In this document: positions 15,764-21,283 of the stretch, piece after piece
Position numbering within the stretch: the stretch's first letter is position 1
How the letters are laid out: every line of letters begins with the position of its first letter
Assembly (NCBI GenBank): GCA_937138955.1
Contig: CAKZPJ010000545.1
Coordinates: forward strand, 1-21,283
Direction of reading: 5' to 3'
Origin: an uncultured Flammeovirgaceae bacterium
GTDB taxonomy: Bacteria; Bacteroidota; Bacteroidia; Cytophagales; Cyclobacteriaceae
Length of the DNA: 21,283 nucleotides
Translations under genes and position numbers: made by a program
Notes under the pieces: model-generated
The model's database searches: none
What the model was told of the DNA's origin: nothing
What the model saw: only the letters and a program-made list of their open reading frames with translations

Positions 15764-15779
15764 CCACTATTGGTAGTGG
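15764..15779 (+). promoter_or_regulatory. Small inverted repeat at the E2 gene transcription start
   Basis: CCACTA (15764-15769) and TAGTGG (15774-15779) form a perfect 6-bp repeat with a TTGG loop, starting 2 bases after the -7 element. No T-run follows, so it is unlikely to terminate cinA. It could be an operator or a 5' hairpin of the E2 mRNA. Confidence 0.4.
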
Positions 15780-15820
15780 TATCTCAGACCTGTTTAGCAT
15801 CAGTTTCATATGTAAAAAGC

Positions 15821-15868
15821 TAATAGTCAACAATTAACTCCACTTTCAATTGTCAATTATGAACTATC
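15821..15868 (+). repeat. Degenerate CAATTR/TCAAT-word repeat tract in the E2 leader
   Basis: The leader contains iterated related words: GTCAACAATTAACTC (15826-15840), then TTTCAATTGTCAATTATGAAC (15844-15864). Similar CAATTGTCAATT tracts are known to me as dispersed intergenic sequence in some bacterial genomes, but only one tract is visible here. It ends 10 bases before the E2 start codon, so it lies within the predicted untranslated leader. Confidence 0.35.
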
Positions 15869-15878
15869 ACTTGTACGT

Positions 15879-17168
15879 ATGGCAACGGTAGAAATGGTGT
15901 TACCCGCAATGGGTGAAAGTATTATGGAAGCTACTGTGCTACAGTGGTTGAAGAAAGAAGGAGATACGATTAATGAAGACGAATCTATTCTAGAGGTAGC
16001 TACTGATAAGGTAGATACCGAGGTCCCCGCTACTCACGGTGGCGTCCTTCAGAAAATTCTTATTCAGGAAGGAGATGTAGCCCAGGTAGGAAAACCCATC
16101 GCCATTATTGAACAAGTAGGTGGCGAAGCTGAAAAAGACGATTCAGCAGTTATTGTAGCCGAGGAAGAAGAAGCTATCGTGGCTCAAGAACTGACTCAGA
16201 CAGTAGTGAAAAGCAGTCGAGTCACTCCCAAAACCGAAACTACTCGTTTTTACTCACCCTTAGTAAAAAATATTGCTCGGGAGGAAGGTATTTCAGTAGC
16301 TGAGTTAGAGCAGATTGAAGGTAGCGGTAAAGCGGGTAGGGTCACCAAGAAAGATATTCTGAGCTACATAAAGCATAAGCAGTCAGGCAACGGACATTCT
16401 ACTCCAAACACTGCCGATCAGACTGGGCAGATGCCCCCAGTTCCTGTAACTGCTCAGCAAGGGGACGAGGTGATTGCTATGGATCGAATGCGTAAAATGA
16501 TTGCCGGTCGCATGTTGGATTCCCAGCGTATCTCGGCACACGTAACTTCTTTTGTGGAAGCAGACGTGACGAACATAGTGCTCTGGCGCAACAAAATGAA
16601 GCAAGATTTCGAGAAGCGGGAAGTGGAAAAGCTAACATTTACGCCAATTTTTGTAGAAGCAGTTGCCAAAGCACTAAAAGATTATCCCATGATTAATATT
16701 TCGGTGGATGGTGATAATATCATTAAACGAAGAGATATTAATGTAGGAGTGGCGGTGGCTCTATCTAACGGTAATCTGATTGTGCCAGTCATTAAAAACG
16801 CCGACCAGTTAAGCTTACTAGGGCTAACTAAGCAGGTAAATAGCTTAGCTACAAAGGCCCGAAATAATCAGCTCAGTGCCGATAATCTTTCTAACGGTAC
16901 GTATACTTTATCGAACATTGGTTCTTTCGGAAATACGTTGGGTACTCCAATTATTATGCAACCGCAGGTAGCTATTTTAGCAGTGGGTGCTATTATTAAG
17001 AAACCTAGCGTTATTGAAACACCTTCGGGAGATGCTATTGCAATTCGCCATAGAATGTATCTTTCCCACTCTTACGATCATCGGGTAGTAGATGGTGCTC
17101 TGGGGGGATTATTTGTTAGACGAGTGGCTGATTATCTGGAGCAGTTTGATCTGAACCGCGTAATTTGA
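15879..17168 (+). CDS. Dihydrolipoamide acyltransferase (E2) of a 2-oxo acid dehydrogenase complex
   Basis: A 429-residue E2 with the classic layout. One lipoyl domain (about 2-79) carries lipoyl Lys44 in 'ATDKVDTEVP'. An acidic and variable linker follows, then a peripheral subunit-binding domain (about 125-165, 'SPLVKNIAREEGISVAELEQIEGSG'), a Gly/Pro/Gln linker, and the catalytic domain (about 200-429) with active-site 'SHSYDHRVVDG' (H401, D405, G406). It transfers acyl groups from lipoate to CoA. The sequence does not clearly tell branched-chain, pyruvate or 2-oxoglutarate specificity; a branched-chain-type E2 is plausible. Genes for E1 and E3 are not adjacent, so it must pair with subunits encoded elsewhere. 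It is transcribed from its own promoter after cinA. Confidence 0.93.
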   Translation: MATVEMVLPAMGESIMEATVLQWLKKEGDTINEDESILEVATDKVDTEVPATHGGVLQKILIQEGDVAQVGKPIAIIEQVGGEAEKDDSAVIVAEEEEAIVAQELTQTVVKSSRVTPKTETTRFYSPLVKNIAREEGISVAELEQIEGSGKAGRVTKKDILSYIKHKQSGNGHSTPNTADQTGQMPPVPVTAQQGDEVIAMDRMRKMIAGRMLDSQRISAHVTSFVEADVTNIVLWRNKMKQDFEKREVEKLTFTPIFVEAVAKALKDYPMINISVDGDNIIKRRDINVGVAVALSNGNLIVPVIKNADQLSLLGLTKQVNSLATKARNNQLSADNLSNGTYTLSNIGSFGNTLGTPIIMQPQVAILAVGAIIKKPSVIETPSGDAIAIRHRMYLSHSYDHRVVDGALGGLFVRRVADYLEQFDLNRVI

Positions 17169-17176
17169 AAGAAAGG

Positions 17177-17271
17177 CGGTGCAGGGTAAAAGGTAAAGGG
17201 TAGAAGATAATATGGCTGACTTTTAAATTTGCACCGTTCTACGGCGGCTCTTCAACCCTTTACCGTTTACC
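17177..17271. repeat. Interlocking inverted repeats between the E2 and YfiR-like genes
   Basis: GGTAAAAGGTAAAGGGT (17185-17201) and ACCCTTTACCGTTTACC (17255-17271) are complementary at 16 of 17 positions. A second pair, CGGTGCA (17177-17183) and TGCACCG (17230-17236), is perfect. The two pairs cross rather than nest. It lies in the 214-base gap between convergent genes. The rest of that gap holds a short imperfect hairpin near 17288-17312 and nothing coding. It may be a small dispersed element or a structured 3' region. Confidence 0.5.
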
Positions 17272-17382
17272 TTTGAAATGAGAAAGACTTCAGCATGAGA
17301 TAATGCGTGAAGCAATGTCCCTGCCGAAGCCTTAACTCAAACCACAAAGTAAAATCTAACCCGTATCTTTTCCGCCTACTAG

Positions 17383-17892
17383 CTAGTAAGTTTTTGCGGC
17401 TAAGCCTGCCAAAGCACCGGCTACTTTAAATCCGGAGTCAGTAGCTGCTTTCTGATTTAATTCAAATCCCAATTTTGATTCTTTAGTAGCTATAAAATTA
17501 ATATGCGACCCCTTTGACTGAATATCTTCAAGTTCGGTGATAACTAAGGTGCCATTAGCTTGTAAAGCCTGAATATCTTCCGGTTTTATACGAACGCCTT
17601 TAGTGATAAATACTATACTACTATTTTTGGCTTCACTAGCATCTTTGCACTTGCGTACTACGAAATTCTGACCTTTAATGGTTTTTTTCTTAGTTGATAT
17701 ATCTACCATTTCACGATACGCTTCTCCTTCGCCTAATACACTCACGGTAAAATCTGCATTTGCATTATTTGCGGGCCACTCTATATATCGACTAAAGTTA
17801 TATATTAAGATAGTATGGTACTTATACTGCTGGGCTTGTACCGATCCCGATGTAAAGTAGACTAAACAAAGTATTCCCACAAATGCTTTCAT
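17383..17892 (-). CDS. YfiR-like periplasmic protein (DUF4154)
   Basis: A 169-residue protein with a clean signal peptide (about 1-20, ending S-V-Q-A-Q) when started at the ATG at 17890-17892. An upstream ATG at 17946 would put 18 basic residues before the signal and is disfavoured. The mature part matches DUF4154/YfiR: 'YKYHTILIYNFSRYIEWPAN', then 'FTVSVLGEGEAYREMVD', 'SIVFITKGVR', 'TLVITELEDIQSKGSHINFIATKESKLGFELN' and 'AALAGL'-like C-terminal small residues. In Pseudomonas, YfiR is a periplasmic inhibitor of the diguanylate cyclase YfiN. No cyclase or partner is visible here, and Bacteroidota members may act with other membrane signalling proteins. A 12-bp palindrome (17377-17388) covers the stop codon. 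Confidence 0.8.
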   Translation of the reverse strand: MKAFVGILCLVYFTSGSVQAQQYKYHTILIYNFSRYIEWPANNANADFTVSVLGEGEAYREMVDISTKKKTIKGQNFVVRKCKDASEAKNSSIVFITKGVRIKPEDIQALQANGTLVITELEDIQSKGSHINFIATKESKLGFELNQKAATDSGFKVAGALAGLAAKTY

Positions 17893-18252
17893 AATGTAGA
17901 CTGTTGATTGACTGAAATAACTTTTTCTGCGTGTTACAAATATCATATATAAATTAGAAAAATTATATATTATATTGAAAAATTCATTACTTGTGTATTC
18001 TGGAAGGAACTTGTGCGAAAATTAGTGATGATTGTTATTAGAAGGACGTTTAGTTTTTATAGTAGCTGTTTAATCGTGTATAAGTGTATTTACTTAGGCT
18101 GTGAGGGTTCAAAAAGTGTTATCATTGTTTGAGATAATGCTTTTAAAGCCTGATTTTTTACTTTCTAAATAAGAATTTAAGAAGTCTGTTCTTAAACAGA
18201 ATTATCCGAAATACTTCGTTGTTGAATCAATATATGATGAATAACTAGGTCT
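17893..18252. other. AT-rich divergent intergenic region without a gene
   Basis: This 360-base stretch separates the YfiR-like gene from the small membrane protein gene and must hold both promoters. Its core (about 17941-17990) is almost all A and T, with an 8-bp inverted repeat ATATATAA (17945-17952) / TTATATAT (17963-17970). A second perfect repeat, TTTAAGAA (18176-18183) / TTCTTAAA (18189-18196), lies about 57 bases before the downstream start codon. I see no perfect TAnnTTTG element facing either gene, no tRNA and no convincing small coding frame. Confidence 0.6.
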
Positions 18253-18540
18253 ATGTTACTTGATATTGCGCTGTTTGGATTAGCTTTTCTTTTGGCAATA
18301 CCAGCCATTACTGGCTATTTTGCTTATAGCCACGGCCGTTCATTCTGGCTATGGTTTACTTTGGGTTGTGTCCTTCCGTTTATTTCTAATATTATTTTAG
18401 CCATATTATGCTGGAAAGTAGCTCGGAAAGAGGAGCGCCGGCGGGTGGGCACCCTCACCCGTTTTGAGGATGGTTACATGGGATTAGAAATAACAAAGGT
18501 GGTAAAAGCTCAACCCAGACACCAAGATAACCCATCTTAG
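18253..18540 (+). CDS. Small two-helix membrane protein, unknown function
   Basis: A 95-residue protein that I cannot assign to a named family. Two hydrophobic helices (about 3-25 and 33-54) are joined by 'YSHGRSFWLW', and a basic segment 'KVARKEERRR' (55-64) follows, which suggests a cytosolic C-terminal tail. The pattern 'GYFAYSHGRSFWLWFTLGCVLPFISNIIL' resembles short membrane proteins with a G-R-x-x-W-x-W turn seen in many bacteria, so the frame is probably real. It sits 56 bases before the DUF1080 gene on the same strand and may be co-transcribed with it. It starts with ATG and uses codons like its neighbours. Confidence 0.65.
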   Translation: MLLDIALFGLAFLLAIPAITGYFAYSHGRSFWLWFTLGCVLPFISNIILAILCWKVARKEERRRVGTLTRFEDGYMGLEITKVVKAQPRHQDNPS

Positions 18541-18568
18541 TTTTGTCTTATCTCAGAAAGTCATAATT

Positions 18569-18600
18569 TCATGAATTCAAATTTATCTACCAATTCATGA
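18569..18600 (+). promoter_or_regulatory. Inverted repeat covering the start codon of the DUF1080 gene
   Basis: TCATGAATT (18569-18577) and AATTCATGA (18592-18600) are a perfect 9-bp inverted repeat with a 14-base loop. The right arm contains the ATG (18597-18599). In RNA it could hide the start codon; in DNA it could be an operator. It is AT-rich, so stability would be modest. Confidence 0.4.
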
Positions 18601-20471
18601 GATACGTATCCTCTAGTCTACTACTCTTTCCTCTTTTTACCCTTATTGCCTGTACCACCTCCGATTATATTGAAAGTACCACATCTACGTATTTACCAAG
18701 CCAAACAATATCACTAACAGAATTAACTGCTTTTGAAGAGCTATCGGCAAATTGGAGCTTGGCTAGTAAGGTATACGCCAATCGGAACGAAAAGAATGCT
18801 TTGGAAATAGAGCCGGGAACGGGCATACTAGCTAACCAGCCTCAGGAAGAGGCTCGTGGTAATTTGTTCACCACTTTTGAACACGGCGACTTGGATTTGG
18901 AGTTGGAGTTTATGATGCCTGAATCTTCTAACTCGGGGGTATACCTCCAGAGTAGGTATGAAGTACAATTATTCGATAGTTGGGGAAAAGATAGTGTCCG
19001 CTTTTCTGACTGCGGAGGTATTTACCAACGTTGGAATAATAATCAGGGCTTCGATGGACATGCACCTCGCACTAATGCCAGTTATGCTCCGGGATTATGG
19101 CAGCATCTTTCCATCAAGTTTGAAGCACCTCGGTTCGATTCTTCAGGAAAAAAGGTGCAAGATGCCATATTTCGGGAAGTCAAGCTGAATGGAGTGGTTG
19201 TTCACGAAAATGTAACCGTGAGTGGCCCTACTCGGGCGGCTGCCTTTGATGATGAACAACCTACTGCCCCTCTAATGCTCCAAGGCGACCATGGTCCAGT
19301 TGCTTTTCGTAATATTCACTATAAGAGCTACGGGTTTGAAAAGGTTGAACTAAGCAATATTAGTTACGAGTACTACGAAGGAAAATTTTCAACTCCCGAT
19401 ACACTTACTACTCTGAAACCCAAAGACAGTGGCACTACAGATTCTATTAGTTACCAGTTGTCGCCTCAACCTCAAGGTTATGCATTAGTTTTCTCCGGTA
19501 CACTTAATGCACCCACCAGCGGTGGCTATCTAATGACGCTTAACTCAGCCGGTGCTAGCTGGCTGTGGATTGATGATAAAATGGTGGTAGATCATTCAGA
19601 AGGGCAAAATTTAGGATCACCGGGCAATGGGCAAGTTCAACTGGAAAGTGGTGAACACTCATTTAAGTTAATTTTTAACAAACCTGGAAGAGGCTGGCGA
19701 CGAGGATTGGCTTGGAAATATGAAGGGCCAGAAATCCCAGCAACAGCGCTACAAGCTCCTGGTTCAATACCCAAGCAAAAACCCCCACCGCCTCACGTAG
19801 TTGAAGCATCATCTGAACCTGTTCTTCAGCGAGGCTTTTGGTGGGTTGATGAAGAAACTAAAAAAACGCATACTTTAGCGGTTGGTCTGCCATCTCAAGT
19901 AAACTACGTATACGACTTACGAAGTGGAGCATTGCTGGCTGGTTGGGGTGGTGACTTTGTGGATGCTACTCAAATGTGGCACAGCCGTGGAGTAGACCAG
20001 TCTTTAACCGCCTTAGGAGGAATCATACCTTTTCAGTTACACCCTCCGTTCGCCCAACTTACTTCTGTCCAAGCTAGTTGGCCTGACTCAGTTGATCTAG
20101 AGTCGGAGAACTTTCGCTACAAAGGGTATCAGTTGAACGCCGAACGTATTCCGGTGTTTGAGTACGAATTAAGCGGAGGTATATTGTACGATCAAATTGA
20201 GCAACAAAAAGAAGGGCGTAGTCTGACTCGAAAAATCAGGACTAATTTTAGCCGGTCAGCTTCCACCTGGTACTGTTTAGTGGCTGAAGGCAGTTCAGTT
20301 GAAAAACTACCCGACGGCAGTTATAGTGTAGATGATTATAGATACTACGTGACAATTGATAAATCCGCTAATGCGCCTATTGAGCGTCAACAAAACGGAA
20401 AAACCCAGTTATTACTACCCCTCATTGCCCAAAATGGCGAAACCGAAGCATCTTATACCATTATCTGGTAA
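18597..20471 (+). CDS. Three-domain lipoprotein: DUF1080 (3-keto-disaccharide hydrolase-like), PA14-like, and unassigned C-terminal domain
   Basis: A 624-residue lipoprotein (lipobox 'FTLIAC', C19). Residues about 45-243 form a DUF1080 jelly-roll: 'FEHGDLDLELEFMMPESSNSGVYLQSRYEVQLFDSWG', 'GGIYQRWNNN', 'GLWQHLSIKFEAPRF' and 'LMLQGDHGPVAFRNIHYK'. DUF1080 proteins include hydrolases of 3-keto-glycosides. Residues about 255-380 look like a PA14 carbohydrate-binding domain ('GYLMTLNSAGASWLWIDDKMVVDHSEG', 'GEHSFKLIFNKPGRGWRRGLAWKYEGP'). After a Pro-rich linker (about 388-400), residues 405-624 form a further domain with 'HTLAVGLPSQVNYVYDLRSGALLAGWGGDF' and 'MWHSRG'. I recall such segments in secreted c-type cytochrome or sugar-dehydrogenase proteins, but cannot name a family. 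The next gene starts 10 bases on, so both probably act together on sugars at the cell surface. Confidence 0.8.
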   Translation: MRYVSSSLLLFPLFTLIACTTSDYIESTTSTYLPSQTISLTELTAFEELSANWSLASKVYANRNEKNALEIEPGTGILANQPQEEARGNLFTTFEHGDLDLELEFMMPESSNSGVYLQSRYEVQLFDSWGKDSVRFSDCGGIYQRWNNNQGFDGHAPRTNASYAPGLWQHLSIKFEAPRFDSSGKKVQDAIFREVKLNGVVVHENVTVSGPTRAAAFDDEQPTAPLMLQGDHGPVAFRNIHYKSYGFEKVELSNISYEYYEGKFSTPDTLTTLKPKDSGTTDSISYQLSPQPQGYALVFSGTLNAPTSGGYLMTLNSAGASWLWIDDKMVVDHSEGQNLGSPGNGQVQLESGEHSFKLIFNKPGRGWRRGLAWKYEGPEIPATALQAPGSIPKQKPPPPHVVEASSEPVLQRGFWWVDEETKKTHTLAVGLPSQVNYVYDLRSGALLAGWGGDFVDATQMWHSRGVDQSLTALGGIIPFQLHPPFAQLTSVQASWPDSVDLESENFRYKGYQLNAERIPVFEYELSGGILYDQIEQQKEGRSLTRKIRTNFSRSASTWYCLVAEGSSVEKLPDGSYSVDDYRYYVTIDKSANAPIERQQNGKTQLLLPLIAQNGETEASYTIIW

Positions 20472-20481
20472 TTATACCGTT

Positions 20482-21283
20482 ATGAAAAACTTTGTCATTC
20501 TACTACTACTTATCATTCCTACCTGGTTATTCGCTCAATCAGAAGACGAATATTATCGGATTGAGACCATTCCTATTCCCGATAGTATTGTATTAGAAGT
20601 TGGCGGGTTGGCTTTTACTGATGAAGGAAAGTTAGGCGTTTCCACTCGCCGGGGGGAGGTTTGGCTATTGGATCGTCCTACTTCAGCCCGTCCGGTTTTC
20701 ACGCGCTTTGCTCACGGTCTTCACGAACCATTAGGGCTGGCGTACCGCAATGGTTCATTTTATACTACTCAGCGAGCTGAAGTTACTAAACTTACTGACA
20801 ATGATAACGACGGGGTAGCCGATCGCTATCGATCCATTTATTCCTGGCCGCTTTCCGGCAATTATCATGAATATTCCTACGGGCCATTGTTCCTACCAAA
20901 CGGTGATATGCTCGTGACGCTAAATCTGGCTTGGATTGGCTACGGAGAAAGCCCAGTGAAGTGGCGAGGTTGGTTGCTTAAAATTTCCGAAGATGGTAAC
21001 ATGACGCCCATTGCTACGGGACTGCGGTCGCCAGCGGGTTATGGCTTTGATATTGATGGGGAATTATTTTATGGAGAGAATCAAGGCGATTGGATTGGCT
21101 CCGGACGTATCACTCATCTGGAGAAAGGGGATTTTGCCGGAAATCCTGCTGGATTAAACTGGAGTCAGGAACCTGATTCGCCGTTGCGACTTAAGCGGAC
21201 TAATATTCCTGATTCAGTAGGGCTGATGCATGAGTTTGCGAAGAATATTTCCAGCATGAAGCCACCGACGGTTTGGTTTCCGC
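20482..21283 (+). CDS. Secreted beta-propeller, sorbosone/PQQ-type sugar dehydrogenase-like, N-terminal part (cut by window edge)
   Basis: ATG at 20482 opens a frame that stays open to the window edge, giving 267 residues. A signal peptide (about 1-18, 'IPTWLFAQ') is followed by propeller-type sequence: 'GGLAFTDEGKLGVSTRRGEVWLLD', 'GLHEPLGLAYRNGSFYTTQRAEVTKLTDNDNDGVADRY', 'GPLFLPNGDMLVTLNL', 'LKISEDGNMTPIATGLRSPAGYGFDIDGELFYGENQGDWIGSG'. The 'DNDNDGVAD' segment is a calcium-binding-type loop. Proteins of this type in Bacteroidota and Planctomycetes resemble L-sorbosone/PQQ-dependent dehydrogenases and often carry a C-terminal cytochrome c; that part would lie beyond the window. It is 10 bases downstream of the DUF1080 gene, clearly the same operon. 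Confidence 0.78.
   Translation, partial: MKNFVILLLLIIPTWLFAQSEDEYYRIETIPIPDSIVLEVGGLAFTDEGKLGVSTRRGEVWLLDRPTSARPVFTRFAHGLHEPLGLAYRNGSFYTTQRAEVTKLTDNDNDGVADRYRSIYSWPLSGNYHEYSYGPLFLPNGDMLVTLNLAWIGYGESPVKWRGWLLKISEDGNMTPIATGLRSPAGYGFDIDGELFYGENQGDWIGSGRITHLEKGDFAGNPAGLNWSQEPDSPLRLKRTNIPDSVGLMHEFAKNISSMKPPTVWFP

Noticed and set aside
17377..17388. 12-bp palindrome TACTAGCTAGTA over the YfiR-like gene's stop codon
   Set aside because: It has no loop for an RNA hairpin and no second copy or site context; most likely chance.
18176..18196. Inverted repeat TTTAAGAA-GTCTG-TTCTTAAA considered as a terminator
   Set aside because: No T-run follows on either strand and there is no gene ending just before it; kept only as a possible operator in the intergenic description.
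1..21283. CRISPR array, tRNA, rRNA, transposase, integrase or toxin-antitoxin genes
   Set aside because: Searched by eye on both strands; no regularly spaced repeats, cloverleaf sequences or mobile-element proteins were seen.

Overview
The window looks like chromosomal DNA of a Bacteroidota bacterium, probably of the Cytophagales lineage. This rests on the protein set (FKBP lipoprotein, DUF1573, DUF4197, YfiR/DUF4154, a REC-PAS-HisKA_2 kinase, a DUF1080/PA14 lipoprotein), on weak or absent Shine-Dalgarno sequences, and on several perfect copies of the Bacteroidota -7 promoter element TAnnTTTG in front of genes. The genus is not resolved. I see no rRNA, tRNA, CRISPR array, transposase or phage gene; the region reads as ordinary core and accessory chromosome in short operons.

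Layout. 1-665 (-): start of an FKBP-type isomerase lipoprotein that runs off the left edge. 851-1264 (+): secreted DUF1573 protein with a strong terminator, convergent with a cytosolic REC-PAS-histidine kinase (1319-2716, -). 2889-5154 (-): tightly packed modABC molybdate importer. 5247-6116 (+): orphan substrate-binding-protein fold with no export signal, divergent from modA. 6147-9055 (-): partner-switching operon of a membrane PP2C phosphatase, a STAS antagonist and an RsbW-like ATPase. 9239-10480 (-): class C beta-lactamase-like serine hydrolase with its own promoter and terminator. 10526-11323 (-): AraC-type regulator. 11429-12898 (-): guaB. 13001-13564 (+): 2H/LigT-like protein. 13559-14338 (-): DUF4197 lipoprotein. 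14484-15749 (+): cinA. 15879-17168 (+): 2-oxo acid dehydrogenase E2. 17383-17892 (-): YfiR-like periplasmic protein. 18253-18540 (+): small two-helix membrane protein. 18597-20471 (+): three-domain DUF1080/PA14 lipoprotein. 20482-end (+): secreted beta-propeller dehydrogenase-like protein, running off the right edge.

How they work together. The clear functional units are modABC (molybdate uptake for molybdenum cofactor); the phosphatase-STAS-ATPase set, which should form a phosphorylation switch although no target such as a sigma factor lies beside it; and the terminal DUF1080/PA14 plus propeller pair, which probably acts on sugars or glycosides at the cell surface. Most remaining genes are single housekeeping or signalling units.

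The parts most worth a second look are the cytosolic binding-protein homologue beside modABC, the three-domain lipoprotein and its propeller partner, the sigma-less partner switch, and inverted repeats placed exactly at predicted transcription or translation starts (guaB, the E2 gene, the DUF1080 gene). I did not find a convincing wholly new multi-gene system.
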